From contig NZ_ARXS01000007.1 of assembly GCF_025532145.1 (NCBI RefSeq), positions 120,841-184,840 on the forward strand: a stretch of DNA of 64,000 bases. The letters run 5' to 3'. A program made the translations under genes and the position numbers. The notes beneath the pieces were generated by a model. It saw nothing but the letters and a program-made list of their open reading frames with translations. It was not told where the DNA came from and made no database searches. Every line of letters begins with the position of its first letter. The stretch's first letter is position 1. This stretch comes from Alloalcanivorax balearicus MACL04 (GTDB lineage: Bacteria > Pseudomonadota > Gammaproteobacteria > Pseudomonadales > Alcanivoracaceae). Below, piece after piece: positions 1-8,963 of the stretch.

Positions 1-322
1 GATGGCGATGGCGGCCGAGCATGACGTTTTCCAAGGCGCTCATATTCATGCAGATTTGCAGATTTTGAAACGTCCGCGCCATACCCATTTCGCAGAGCTT
101 GTGGGGTGCCCGGCCAGTGATGTCGCGGCCCCCCAGGGTAACCGTGCCGGCGCTGGGCTGGTACAGGCCGGTCACCAGATTAAACAGCGTGGTTTTGCCA
201 GCGCCGTTGGGGCCGATGATTGAATGCACATGGCCACGCTGCACATCGAAGGACAGAGCCTCGATGGCGTGCACGCCGCCGAATTCCTTGCTCAGATTAG
301 TGACGGAAAGCAGAGCGCTCAT
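1..322 (-). CDS. livG: LivG-type ABC transporter ATP-binding protein, C-terminus cut by window edge
   Basis: Cytoplasmic ATPase of a branched-chain-amino-acid-type (HAAT family) importer. Only the first 107 residues are inside the window. They contain the Walker A motif GPNGAGKTT (residues 37-45) and the Q-loop in MARTFQN (Gln86), in the order expected for LivG. The ATG at 320-322 overlaps the TGA of the LivM gene in an ATGA junction, so the two are translationally coupled. With livM, livH and livK upstream it forms one transport operon. The neighbouring phenylacetate genes make an aromatic-acid substrate possible, but substrate cannot be read from the ATPase. Confidence 0.9.
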   Translation of the reverse strand, partial: MSALLSVTNLSKEFGGVHAIEALSFDVQRGHVHSIIGPNGAGKTTLFNLVTGLYQPSAGTVTLGGRDITGRAPHKLCEMGMARTFQNLQICMNMSALENVMLGRHRH

Positions 323-1305
323 TGGGCACCTCGCTGCAATCGCTGGAGTACGCTGGGCAGCAGACCCCGGGGCAGAAAAATCATCACCGCCATAAGAATG
401 GCGCCGAACACCACCATCTCCAGCTCCTGGAAGTCGGTGAGAAACTGGGGGATGAGCACCAGGATCGCGGCACCAATGATGACACCGAAAGTGGAAGCCA
501 TTCCGCCAAGTACGACGATGGTGATCAGTTCGATGGAGTGCTCGAAAGAGGCCACGGTAGGGGTGATGAAGCCACTGTAGTGGCCATACAGGCTGCCGGC
601 GACGCTGGCGTAGACGGCGGATATGACGAACACCCGAAGCTTGTACTTCGCGGTGTCCACGCCGGCTACTTGGGCGGCGATTTCCGAGCCGTGCAGGGCG
701 CGCAAGGCCCGGCCCAGCGGAGAGTCGATGATATTCAGCGCCAGCAGTACCGCTACCACCAAGACCGCCGCGGCGAGTAGATACCACAGTTCCACTCCGG
801 TCAACGTCAGGCCGGCGAACTGGTACTCGCCAAACACACTCAACTCATGGCCGAACAGGGACAGCGGCGGCAGACCGATGCCGTCCGGGCCACCGGTGAG
901 TTGCTCTTCGTTGTTGAGTACGATGGCGGCGATCACGCCCAGGCCCAGGGTGGCCATGGAAAGGTAGTGGCCTTTCAGATGCAGGATTGGCCGTCCCACC
1001 AGCCAGGCCAGTACGCCGACGCCGGCGGCGGCACTGAGCAGGGCCACCATCGGGCTCAGATTGTACTGGCTGGTGAGAATGGCGCTGGCGTAGGCGCCGG
1101 CGCCATAAAACGCGGCATGGCCGAGGCTTACCTGGCCGGCGTAACCCACCAGCAGATTCAACCCCACTGCCACGGTGGCGGTGAGGCAGATCTTGGTCAG
1201 CAGGTCATAGTGGAAATCGTTACTGACCGCCAGTGGCATCAGTGCCAGGATCAGCGTCAGCAGTAGCAAGCCCCCGTATGGGGACATCAGAATGTTTTTC
1301 TTCAT
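319..1305 (-). CDS. livM: LivM-type ABC transporter permease
   Basis: Inner-membrane permease of the branched-chain amino acid/HAAT family, 328 residues. It is very hydrophobic throughout and carries the family stretch GLNLLVGYAGQVSLGHAAFY near residue 60, followed by the EAA-type cytoplasmic loop region with GRALRA. The start was set at the ATG of MKKNIL because GGGAG lies about 9 bases upstream. In-frame alternatives are the ATG at 1323, which overlaps the livH stop, and a GTG at 1326. It partners LivH as the second permease and ends in an ATGA overlap with livG. Confidence 0.92.
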   Translation of the reverse strand: MKKNILMSPYGGLLLLTLILALMPLAVSNDFHYDLLTKICLTATVAVGLNLLVGYAGQVSLGHAAFYGAGAYASAILTSQYNLSPMVALLSAAAGVGVLAWLVGRPILHLKGHYLSMATLGLGVIAAIVLNNEEQLTGGPDGIGLPPLSLFGHELSVFGEYQFAGLTLTGVELWYLLAAAVLVVAVLLALNIIDSPLGRALRALHGSEIAAQVAGVDTAKYKLRVFVISAVYASVAGSLYGHYSGFITPTVASFEHSIELITIVVLGGMASTFGVIIGAAILVLIPQFLTDFQELEMVVFGAILMAVMIFLPRGLLPSVLQRLQRGAQ

Positions 1306-1322
1306 CGTGCCCGCTCCCTTCA

Positions 1323-2198
1323 TCACACCCGCTCCGCGGCCCGGCTGCCGAACAAACCGTTGGGCAGGAAAAACAAGATGGCGAGGATGATCACGAACGG
1401 CACCGCGTCCTTGTAATCGGAGGAGATATAGCCGGCGGTATAGGCTTCGCTCAAGCCCAATAACAGACCGCCGACCACCGCGCCGGTGCTACTGCCCAGG
1501 CCACCGATGGCGGCGGCGACGAAGCCTTTCAGCCCCAGCATGATGCCGACGTCATAGGCGGTGAAAGTGATCGGGGTGACGATCAGGCCAGCGGCGGCGC
1601 CGAGCAGTGCGGAAATACCAAAGGCCACACCCAGGATGACCTGGGTCTTGATGCCGGCCAGCCGGGCGGCGTCCTTGTTCATGGAGGTGGCGAGAATTGC
1701 TTTGCCCAGTTTGCTGCGGCTGAAGAACACCGCTAATGCCACCACCAGCACCACGGCGATACCCAGGATCCATAGGCTTTGCGTCAACAGGGTGGCACCG
1801 CCGATGGAAAGGGACTCGGTGGCACTGAAGCGGGGCAGGGCATGATACTCCTTGCCCCAGAAAAACTGAGCCAGCCCCCGCAGGAAGATCGAAGCGCCGA
1901 TGGTGATGATGATCAACGTCACCACGTCGGCGTCCCGCGCCGGAGCGATGGCCAGGCGGTGCAGTAAAATGCCCGCCACCGTGGCCAGCACCAGAGCGCC
2001 CACCATGGCCGCCGGCAACGGCAGGCCGGCTCCCACCAGTACCACCGTACCCATGCCACCGATCATCAGGAATTCGCCCTGGGCGAAATTGATCACATGA
2101 CTGGCGTTGTAGATCAGGGTGAAACCCAGCGCCACCAAGGCATAAATGGCACCCAGGGTGATCCCCGAGAACGTGAACTGAAAAAACTCGCTGAACAT
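1323..2198 (-). CDS. livH: LivH-type ABC transporter permease
   Basis: Second inner-membrane permease of the HAAT importer, 291 residues. The family hallmark GAIYALVALGFTLIYNASHV followed by INFAQGEF lies in the first 50 residues. The chosen ATG (MFSEFF) has AGGCAGGA about 8 bases upstream; upstream in-frame codons would add a hydrophilic leader atypical of the family. The gene lies between livK and livM on the same strand and is co-transcribed with them. Confidence 0.93.
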   Translation of the reverse strand: MFSEFFQFTFSGITLGAIYALVALGFTLIYNASHVINFAQGEFLMIGGMGTVVLVGAGLPLPAAMVGALVLATVAGILLHRLAIAPARDADVVTLIIITIGASIFLRGLAQFFWGKEYHALPRFSATESLSIGGATLLTQSLWILGIAVVLVVALAVFFSRSKLGKAILATSMNKDAARLAGIKTQVILGVAFGISALLGAAAGLIVTPITFTAYDVGIMLGLKGFVAAAIGGLGSSTGAVVGGLLLGLSEAYTAGYISSDYKDAVPFVIILAILFFLPNGLFGSRAAERV

Positions 2199-2271
2199 GT
2201 TCGGTCCTGCCTGGAAAGAGGGCGGTGAGAGCAAGCATCCAGGGTGCCGTCCATGGCGCCCGGCGGGTGGA

Positions 2272-3429
2272 TTACTCCACCAGCGTCCAGTGGCCGTCCT
2301 TCACTTCCAGAATGCGGAAGGAATCATAGGACAGCCCCATGTGATCCTTGGCGCTCAGGTTGTAAGTGCCGGTGACTCCGACATAACCCCGGATGCTTTC
2401 CAGAGCGTCGCGCACTTTCGCCGGATCGGTGGAGCCGGCCTGTTTGATCGCTTGCACGGCCAGTTGGAAGCCGTCGTAAGCGTAGCCGCCAAAGGTCGAC
2501 ACCGAACTGTTGTAACGGTCCTCATAGGCCTTTTTGTAGCCGGTGACCACGCCATGCTGAGGATCGCTGTCGGGGATGGTGTCGGCCACCAGCAAGGCGG
2601 TGGCGGGCAGACGCAGATCATTGGCGGCATCGCCTGCCAGTTTCAGGAAGCTGTCGGAAGCGACGCCGTGGGATTGGTAAAAGGGCAGTTCGATGCCCAG
2701 TTGCTTGTAGTTCTTGGTGACGATGGCCGGGCCCTGACCAAAGTCGAAGTTGAGTACCGCCTGCACGCCATCGGTATTGCGGATGCGAGTGAGCTGAGCG
2801 GTGACGTCGGTATCCTTCGGGTTATAGGTCTCGTCGGCCACCACCTCGATCCCCATGGCTTTGGCTTCCTCCAGGGTCACGTTACGTCCGGAGGCGCCGA
2901 AGCCGCCGGTGCCGGAGATCAGACCGATCCGGGTGAGACCGCGTTCCTTCATGTCGGTGAGTACGCGGCGGGCGGCCTGACGATCGGATTGCGGCATCTT
3001 GAACACCCATTTCTTCACCGGGGTGGAGATGGTTTCCGCGCCGGCCAGAGAGATGAACGGCACCCGCGCCTGTTCGATCACCGGCACCGCCGCCATGGTG
3101 GCGCCGGTGGTGCTGCCACCGATGATGAGATCGACCTTGTCTTGCCGCAGCAGCCGGGTAACGAAGGTGCGGGCTTTGGAGGCGTCACCGGAGTCGTCAT
3201 AATGAACCAACTGGACTTCACGGCCCAGCAGGCCGCCGTTTTCGTTCAGTTGGTGTACATACAGTTCCAGGGTTTTCAGTTCCGGGTCGCCGAGAAACGC
3301 GGCCGGGCCGGTGACGGAGAGGAAGGATCCGATGCGAATGGGGTCTTCCGCCTTCGCGACCGGGGACAAGGAGGCCAGACCCAGCGCCGCCACGGCGCCC
3401 ACGGCCAGGTTCTTCAGCATTGTTTTCAT
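2272..3429 (-). CDS. livK: LivK-like periplasmic substrate-binding protein
   Basis: Periplasmic ligand-binding component of the ABC importer encoded downstream, 385 residues. The N-terminus (MKTMLKNLAVGAVAALGLAS) is a Sec signal peptide ending near AKAEDP. The mature protein starts with the type I periplasmic-binding fold typical of LivJ/LivK (IRIGSFLSVTGPAAFLGDPE). The ATG at 3429 is preferred over the GTG at 3435 because AGGTG sits about 5 bases upstream. This subfamily often binds aromatic or short organic acids rather than leucine, and the divergent paa genes suggest such a ligand. That is inference. Confidence 0.88.
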   Translation of the reverse strand: MKTMLKNLAVGAVAALGLASLSPVAKAEDPIRIGSFLSVTGPAAFLGDPELKTLELYVHQLNENGGLLGREVQLVHYDDSGDASKARTFVTRLLRQDKVDLIIGGSTTGATMAAVPVIEQARVPFISLAGAETISTPVKKWVFKMPQSDRQAARRVLTDMKERGLTRIGLISGTGGFGASGRNVTLEEAKAMGIEVVADETYNPKDTDVTAQLTRIRNTDGVQAVLNFDFGQGPAIVTKNYKQLGIELPFYQSHGVASDSFLKLAGDAANDLRLPATALLVADTIPDSDPQHGVVTGYKKAYEDRYNSSVSTFGGYAYDGFQLAVQAIKQAGSTDPAKVRDALESIRGYVGVTGTYNLSAKDHMGLSYDSFRILEVKDGHWTLVE

Positions 3430-3742
3430 TATCACACCTATCTGCGTATGCCCCCGGAGGGACTTTTGTTTTTATGCGCCTGGTCGGAGTCCGGTGGCGC
3501 GGGACGTCTCATCAGCGTCCTCGTTTTTTCAGGTATAAAGCGATACGAATTTTAAGTCAAGATCAAATTTAATGTGTCACAAAGGTTGCTATATTAGCCC
3601 AAGTGCCTGTTTTATGGTGCTATTCATTGGCCTTTTATGTCTCCGGACAGGCGGGTTTGGTAGCATGTCGCGCCGCCGGAAAGGCCGGTATCACGCTGAT
3701 TTGGACGCCCTGCAAAGGGCTCGGAGATAGGAAGATCGCCCA
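3430..3742. other. Intergenic region between livK and the paaX-like gene
   Basis: About 310 bases separating two divergent genes. The middle part (3530-3620) is AT-rich compared with the flanks and presumably holds both promoters. I see no clear -35/-10 pair that can be placed with confidence, and no palindrome that obviously serves as an operator. Confidence 0.4.
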
Positions 3743-4669
3743 GTGGATTTGCAATGCGAGCAATTGGAACGCTTGATCGAACGTTTTCAGCAGCGCCGGC
3801 CGCTGCGTACCGGTTCTCTGATCATTACCCTGTTCGGTGACGCCATCGTACCCAGGGGCGGCGCGGTGTGGTTGGGCAGCCTGATCGATCTGCTCGAACC
3901 CATGGGCATCAATCAGCGTCTGGTGCGCACCTCGGTGTTCCGTTTGACCCGGGAGGGCTGGCTTATTGCGGAGAAAGTAGGGCGCCGCAGTTACTATGGA
4001 CTCACCGCCGCCGGCCGCCGCCGTTTCGAGAAGGCTTTCAAGCGCGTTTATTCCGGTGTGCAGCCGACCTGGGACGGCGCCTGGACGCTGGTCATCCTCA
4101 ACCAGCTGGATCCGGACGCTCGCCGCGATGTGCGGCAGGAACTGGAATGGATGGGGTTTGGCGGTTTGACGCCGGGCATGGTGGCTCATCCAATGGTGGA
4201 TCGGGCCGAGCTGAACGCGACTCTCCAGGAACAGAACGCGCTGGAAGACACCATCATCTTCGAAACCCGGGCCCAGGACAGTTTCGCCTCGCGGCCGTTG
4301 CGTTTGCAGGTGAGAGACGCCTGGAATCTGGAGCAGCTCTCGGAAGGGTACCGGGAATTTCTTGATCAGTTTCGTCCGCTCTGGCAGGAAATGAGCAAGC
4401 TGGAGACGCCACCGCCGATGGAATGTTTTCTGGCGCGGACGTTATTGATTCACGAGTATCGCAAACTGTTGTTGCGTGATCCGCTATTACCGGAAGAGCT
4501 GTTGCCTTCGGATTGGGAAGGCCGCGCCGCACGCCAGCTTTGCCGTAATCTCTACCGCCTCACCTACCGTGGCGCGGAAGCCTGGATGAGCGAACGCACG
4601 GAAACCGCGGAGGGGCCGTTGCCTGAGCCGGGGGATGGTTTCTATCAGCGTTTTGGCGGGCTGGATTGA
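3743..4669 (+). CDS. paaX: PaaX-family transcriptional repressor of phenylacetate catabolism
   Basis: Phenylacetyl-CoA-responsive repressor family, 308 residues. The N-terminal winged helix reads SLIITLFGDAIVPRGGAVWL, then LVRTSVFRLTREGWL, the PaaX signature. The C-terminal part contains WTLVILNQLDPDARRD and LIHEYRKLLLRDPLLPEELL, conserved in full-length PaaX. It starts at GTG 3743 with AGGAAG about 8 bases upstream; no in-frame ATG competes. It is followed on the same strand by paaG, paaI, a thiolase and paaK and is divergent from the liv transporter, so it probably controls one or both units. Confidence 0.92.
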   Translation: MDLQCEQLERLIERFQQRRPLRTGSLIITLFGDAIVPRGGAVWLGSLIDLLEPMGINQRLVRTSVFRLTREGWLIAEKVGRRSYYGLTAAGRRRFEKAFKRVYSGVQPTWDGAWTLVILNQLDPDARRDVRQELEWMGFGGLTPGMVAHPMVDRAELNATLQEQNALEDTIIFETRAQDSFASRPLRLQVRDAWNLEQLSEGYREFLDQFRPLWQEMSKLETPPPMECFLARTLLIHEYRKLLLRDPLLPEELLPSDWEGRAARQLCRNLYRLTYRGAEAWMSERTETAEGPLPEPGDGFYQRFGGLD

Positions 4670-4690
4670 CTAAAACGCTGCTGGCTACAA

Positions 4691-4770
4691 GGCCGCTGTA
4701 GGAGCTTGCCTGCAAGCGAATTGTGCTTTCGGGCCGAGGACATTCGCTTGCCGGCAAGCTCCTACAGCGG
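4691..4770. repeat. REP-like inverted repeat, locus 1
   Basis: Two near-complementary arms, GGCCGCTGTAGGAGCTTGCC onward (4691-4721) and ATTCGCTTGCCGGCAAGCTC onward (4742-4770), separated by about 20 bases. Related arms occur near 10781, 15849, 47551 and 52056. It lies just after the paaX stop and may end that transcript. Confidence 0.9.
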
Positions 4771-4947
4771 GCTTCCCGGGCCACGCTGATTCCTTATTGA
4801 GTTTTCTTTTGGGAATTTCGGTAACACAAAGGGAGGGGGCTGTGTTTTGAGTTTATCCTGCTGAAATTAAAAGAAAAAAACGCCTTATTACGGATCCTGT
4901 TCTTGTTTTGCCTCCCTAATTCGATACATAAATATCGATTTATCGTG

Positions 4948-4975
4948 TTGACTTGTGTCATGTCTGGGCTATGCT
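4948..4975 (+). promoter_or_regulatory. Putative sigma-70 promoter of paaG-paaI-paaJ-paaK
   Basis: TTGACT at 4948-4953 and TATGCT at 4970-4975 with a 16-base spacer, about 90 bases before the paaG start. Just upstream the sequence is strongly AT-rich (4850-4950) and contains a small palindrome, TCGATACATAAATATCGA (4921-4938), that could be an operator. The rest of the 4670-5065 gap is the REP repeat and this AT-rich stretch. Confidence 0.5.
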
Positions 4976-5065
4976 TTCCAACCATAGTTTGGCGTCGGAA
5001 CTGCTCGGCGGGTCACTGTCCGGCAGGTCTGATCATCGATACCAAGAAAAGGGCAGGACCGGATT

Positions 5066-5857
5066 ATGGAGTTCGCCACCATTGAGTTTGATCTGGAAGG
5101 CGGTGTCGCCACCCTGGCACTGAACCGTCCGGAACGTCTGAACAGTTTCAATGAGCAGATGCATCAGGAAGTGCGGGAAGCCCTGTCCGTGGTGGAGCGG
5201 GACGACAGCGTACGAGCCCTGCTGATCACGGGTAACGGGCGCGGCTTCTGTGCCGGCCAGGATCTGTCCGACAGGAGTGTGGTGCCCGGTGCCGAAGCGC
5301 CGGACCTGGGTTCTTCCATCGAAACCTACTACAACCCATTGATTCGCACCCTGCAGCGTTTGCCGATGCCGGTGATCGCGGCGGTCAATGGTGTTGCCGC
5401 CGGTGCCGGCGCCAACATCGCCCTGGCCTGCGACCTGGTTATCGCCGCCCGCTCCGCCAGTTTCACTCAAGCCTTCTGCAAGATCGGTCTGGTGCCGGAC
5501 TCCGGTGGCACCTGGCAACTGCCGCGCCTGGTGGGTATGGCCCGCGCAAAGGGGCTGTCCATGTTGGGTGACAAGCTGAGCGCCGAGCAGGCCGCCGCCT
5601 GGGGTTTGATCTGGCAGTGCGTGGATGACGACGCGCTGCGTTCCACCGCCACGGACCTGGCTCGCCATCTGGCCACTCAGCCGACTCGGGGGCTTGCCTT
5701 GATCAAACAGGCATTGAACCAAAGCTGTGACAACGATCTGGATACGCAGCTCGACGTGGAGCGGGACCTGCAGCGTGAAGCGGGCCGTACCGAGGATTAC
5801 CGCGAAGGCGTCGCCGCGTTCATGGAAAAGCGCGCACCTCAATTCAAAGGCCGCTGA
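5066..5857 (+). CDS. paaG: PaaG-type 1,2-epoxyphenylacetyl-CoA isomerase (enoyl-CoA hydratase family)
   Basis: Crotonase-fold enzyme of 263 residues that in the aerobic phenylacetate pathway isomerises ring-1,2-epoxyphenylacetyl-CoA to the oxepin. It has the oxyanion-hole segments GFCAGQDLSDR (60-70) and AAVNGVAAGAGANIALACDL (105-123). The PaaG-typical GLVPDSGGTW carries Asp145, matching the catalytic Asp of PaaG, while the Glu pair of true hydratases is not evident. The ATG has AGGA 7 bases upstream. It is first gene of a run paaG-paaI-thiolase-paaK. The epoxidase genes paaABCDE and paaZ are not in the window. Confidence 0.9.
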   Translation: MEFATIEFDLEGGVATLALNRPERLNSFNEQMHQEVREALSVVERDDSVRALLITGNGRGFCAGQDLSDRSVVPGAEAPDLGSSIETYYNPLIRTLQRLPMPVIAAVNGVAAGAGANIALACDLVIAARSASFTQAFCKIGLVPDSGGTWQLPRLVGMARAKGLSMLGDKLSAEQAAAWGLIWQCVDDDALRSTATDLARHLATQPTRGLALIKQALNQSCDNDLDTQLDVERDLQREAGRTEDYREGVAAFMEKRAPQFKGR

Positions 5858-5883
5858 GGCTGTCCCCCCGTTTGGAGATTTGC

Positions 5884-6354
5884 ATGGCCGATCCGAATAC
5901 CGCCGCCGCGGCGCTGGACAGTGTTGCTTTGGCCCGCCGTTGTGCCGAGTCCATGTACCAGCGGGATACCGCTACCCGCGAACTGGGCATGACGCTGAAA
6001 ACGGTTTCTCCGGGATGCGCCGTACTGTGCATGCCGGTGCGTGATGACATGATCCAGGGGCACGGCTCCTGTCATGGAGGCTTTATTTTCGCCCTGGCGG
6101 ATTCCGCCTTCGCCTTTGCCTGTAACACCTATAACGAAGCCACCGTGGCTTCCGGTTGTTCCATTGAGTATGTGTCGCCGGGATTGCCTGGTGATGTGCT
6201 TACCGCGGAAGCGCGGGAGTTGACCCGTAAAGGGCGAACCGGTGTTTACGACGTGCGTGTCACTGGCGCTGACGGCCAGTTGGTGGCCCTGTTTCGCGGC
6301 AAATCCTATCGCGTTCGCGGGCCGGTGATTCACGATGAGGAGAGTCAGGCATGA
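5884..6354 (+). CDS. paaI: PaaI-type hydroxyphenylacetyl-CoA thioesterase
   Basis: Hot-dog-fold acyl-CoA thioesterase of 156 residues, thought to release CoA trapped in dead-end phenylacetate intermediates. The signature GHGSCHGGFIFALADSAFAF (59-78) contains the helix Asp (about 73) expected to be catalytic, and AVLCMPVRDDMIQGHG precedes it as in PaaI. The start is the ATG at 5884, with GGAG 6 bases upstream; a TTG 12 bases earlier is in frame but overlaps that site. The stop overlaps the next gene in ATGA, indicating coupling. Confidence 0.9.
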   Translation: MADPNTAAAALDSVALARRCAESMYQRDTATRELGMTLKTVSPGCAVLCMPVRDDMIQGHGSCHGGFIFALADSAFAFACNTYNEATVASGCSIEYVSPGLPGDVLTAEARELTRKGRTGVYDVRVTGADGQLVALFRGKSYRVRGPVIHDEESQA

Positions 6355-7559
6355 ATGAAGCGCTGATTTTTGATGCCGTGCGCACCCCGGTGGGGCGCTT
6401 CGGCGGCGCTTTGGCGACGGTGCGCGCCGATGATCTCGGGGCGGTGCCCATGAAGGCGTTGATGGCGCGCCATCCGGATCTGGATTGGGCGCAGCTGGAC
6501 GATGTGTTCTATGGCTGTGCCAATCAGGCCGGCGAGGACAATCGCAACGTGGCGCGAATGAGCGCGTTGCTGGCCGGTCTGCCGGTAAGTGTGCCGGGCG
6601 TGACGCTGAACCGTCTTTGCGGTTCCGGGATGGACGCGGTGGGTACCGCCGCCCGCGCTCTGCGATGCGGAGAAGGTAATTTGATGTTGGCCGGCGGGGT
6701 GGAGTCCATGTCCCGGGCGCCGTTCGTGATGGGCAAGGCGGAGCAGCCGTTCTCCCGCAAGGCGGAAATATTCGACACCACCATCGGCTGGCGTTTCGTC
6801 AACACGCTGATGAAAGAACAGTACGGCGTCGATTCGATGCCGGAAACCGCCGAGAACGTGGCGGAGCAATTCAAAATCGGCCGTGAGGATCAGGACGCTT
6901 TTGCCCTGCGCAGCCAGCAGAGAGCCGGCCGTGCCATGACCGCTGGCGTGTTCGACGCCGAGATCGTGTCGGTGAGCGTGCCGCGCCGCAAAGCCGATCC
7001 ACTGATCGTCAGCGAAGATGAGCATCCGCGTCCGGATACCACGGCGGAAGCACTGGCCAGGCTGGGAACGCCGTTCCGCAAGGAAGGCGGCACGGTCACC
7101 GCCGGCAATGCCTCTGGTGTCAACGACGGCGCCTGTGCTCTGTTGCTGGGCAATGAAGTGGCGGCGCGCCGTTGGAACCTGAAGCCCCGTGCCCGGGTGG
7201 TGGGTATGGCCACCGCCGGCGTGGAACCGCGCATCATGGGTATCGGCCCGGCGCCGGCGACTCGCAAGGTATTGGCTCAGACCGGCCTGAATCTGGTCGA
7301 TATGGATATCATCGAATTGAACGAGGCGTTCGCGTCACAGTCTCTGGCGGTGCTGCGGGAACTGGGGTTGCCGGACGACGCCGAACACGTGAATCCCAAC
7401 GGCGGTGCCATCGCGTTGGGGCACCCGCTGGGCATGAGCGGCGCCCGTCTTATCACCACCGCTTTGTGCGAGCTGGAGCGGCGTCAGGGCCGCTATGCGC
7501 TGTGCACCATGTGTATCGGCGTGGGGCAGGGCATTGCCGTGGTGATCGAGCGGCTTTAA
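6351..7559 (+). CDS. paaJ: Thiolase, 3-oxoadipyl-CoA / 3-oxo-dehydrosuberyl-CoA type
   Basis: Acyl-CoA acetyltransferase of 402 residues catalysing the beta-oxidation-like thiolytic steps at the end of phenylacetate breakdown. Catalytic residues are visible: nucleophilic Cys90 in [12 protein letters not shown], His358 in [16 protein letters not shown], and Cys388 in [11 protein letters not shown]-terminal [14 protein letters not shown] matches PcaF/PaaJ enzymes. The start overlaps the paaI stop, preceded by GAGGAG. PcaF of the beta-ketoadipate pathway is hard to separate by sequence; the paa context favours PaaJ. Confidence 0.9.
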   Translation: MNEALIFDAVRTPVGRFGGALATVRADDLGAVPMKALMARHPDLDWAQLDDVFYGCANQAGEDNRNVARMSALLAGLPVSVPGVTLNRLCGSGMDAVGTAARALRCGEGNLMLAGGVESMSRAPFVMGKAEQPFSRKAEIFDTTIGWRFVNTLMKEQYGVDSMPETAENVAEQFKIGREDQDAFALRSQQRAGRAMTAGVFDAEIVSVSVPRRKADPLIVSEDEHPRPDTTAEALARLGTPFRKEGGTVTAGNASGVNDGACALLLGNEVAARRWNLKPRARVVGMATAGVEPRIMGIGPAPATRKVLAQTGLNLVDMDIIELNEAFASQSLAVLRELGLPDDAEHVNPNGGAIALGHPLGMSGARLITTALCELERRQGRYALCTMCIGVGQGIAVVIERL

Positions 7560-7613
7560 ACGAACAGAAAGCAACGCGGACAGACTCAACGACAGAATAA
7601 CGAGAGGCGGAGC

Positions 7614-8915
7614 ATGAACATGCCATTCAACCTGGAGAATCGTTTCGATCCGGTGGAGCGGGTCAGCGTGGATGAGCTCAAGCAACTGCAAGTGGAGCGT
7701 CTGCGTTGGAGCCTCACGCATGCCTACAACAATGTGGCGTTTTATCGGAAGGCGTTCGATGACGCCGGTGTTCATCCTTACGATCTGAAATCGCTGGACG
7801 ACCTGCGTCATTTCCCGTTCACCACCAAATCGGATCTGCGCGACAATTATCCGTTCGGCATGCTCGCCACGCCAATGCGGGAAGTAGTGCGGGTGCACGC
7901 TTCCAGCGGCACCACCGGAAAGCCCACGGTGGTGGCCTATACTCAGAACGATATCAATAACTGGGCGGATGTGATGGCGCGTTCCATTCGTGCCGCCGGA
8001 GGCCATGCCGGCGATAAGGTGCACGTGGCCTACGGCTATGGTCTTTTCACCGGCGGTTTGGGCGCCCATTACGGTGCCGAGCGTCTTGGTTGCACGGTGA
8101 TTCCCATGTCCGGCGGCCAGACCGAAAAGCAAGTGCAGCTGATCCGCGATTTCGAGCCGGACATCATCATGGTGACACCGTCCTACATGCTCAACATCGC
8201 GGACGAAATGGAACGGCAGGGCATGAATCCGTGCGAGTCCAGCCTGCGACTGGGTATCTTCGGCGCCGAGCCGTGGACCCAGACCATGCGCGAGGAGTTG
8301 GAAAGCCGCCTCGGTATCAGTGCGTTGGACATCTACGGCTTGTCCGAAGTAATGGGGCCGGGCGTGGGCATGGAATGCATCGAAACCAAGGACGGCCCGA
8401 CCATCTGGGAAGACCACTTCTATCCGGAAATCATCAATCCGGAAACCGGAGAAGTGGTGCCGGACGGCGAATACGGTGAACTGGTTTTCACCTCCCTGAC
8501 CAAGGAGGCGCTGCCTATCGTGCGTTACCGGACCCGCGATCTGACCCGGCTGCTGCCCGGCCAGGCCCGCCCCATGCGACGCATCGATAAAATCACCGGC
8601 CGCAGCGACGATATGCTGATTATCCGTGGCGTGAATGTTTTCCCCACCCAGGTGGAGGAGCAGATTCTCAAGATCGAGGATTTGGCTCCGCACTATGAAA
8701 TTCATGTGGAAAAGGAAGGTAATCTGGACTGTGTGACGGTGCGGGTCGAGCGCAAACCGGAGTCCTCCGCCGAAGCGGCGGATGTGGCCAGGGCGCTGCA
8801 GCAGCGGGTGAAAACCCACATCGGTATCAGCACCAAGGTGGAGGTGGCCGATACCGGCTCGCTGGCGCGTTCCGAAGGCAAGGCCAAGCATGTGTTTGAT
8901 CGGCGCCCGAAATAG
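7614..8915 (+). CDS. paaK: Phenylacetate-CoA ligase
   Basis: ANL-superfamily AMP-forming ligase of 433 residues that activates phenylacetate to phenylacetyl-CoA, the first step of the pathway and the source of the PaaX effector. The P-loop is ASSGTTGKPTVVAYT (96-110). Later motifs include GIFGAEPWT, DIYGLSEVMGPGVG and RTRDLTRLLPGQ, then KITGRSDDMLIIRGVNVFP, all diagnostic of PaaK. Length is normal. GAGGCGGAG precedes the ATG; a second ATG lies two codons on. It ends convergently with the LysR gene. Confidence 0.95.
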   Translation: MNMPFNLENRFDPVERVSVDELKQLQVERLRWSLTHAYNNVAFYRKAFDDAGVHPYDLKSLDDLRHFPFTTKSDLRDNYPFGMLATPMREVVRVHASSGTTGKPTVVAYTQNDINNWADVMARSIRAAGGHAGDKVHVAYGYGLFTGGLGAHYGAERLGCTVIPMSGGQTEKQVQLIRDFEPDIIMVTPSYMLNIADEMERQGMNPCESSLRLGIFGAEPWTQTMREELESRLGISALDIYGLSEVMGPGVGMECIETKDGPTIWEDHFYPEIINPETGEVVPDGEYGELVFTSLTKEALPIVRYRTRDLTRLLPGQARPMRRIDKITGRSDDMLIIRGVNVFPTQVEEQILKIEDLAPHYEIHVEKEGNLDCVTVRVERKPESSAEAADVARALQQRVKTHIGISTKVEVADTGSLARSEGKAKHVFDRRPK

Positions 8916-8957
8916 AGCGCGGCTAATCGCGGCCCGAACCGTGACTTGTCCGCGCTC
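8915..8957. terminator. Possible bidirectional terminator between paaK and the LysR gene
   Basis: GAGCGCGG (8915-8922) can pair with CCGCGCTC (8950-8957), enclosing a further GC-rich stretch, in the 48-base gap between converging genes. There is no T-tract, so the call is tentative. Confidence 0.4.
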
Positions 8958-8963
8958 GGTGCT

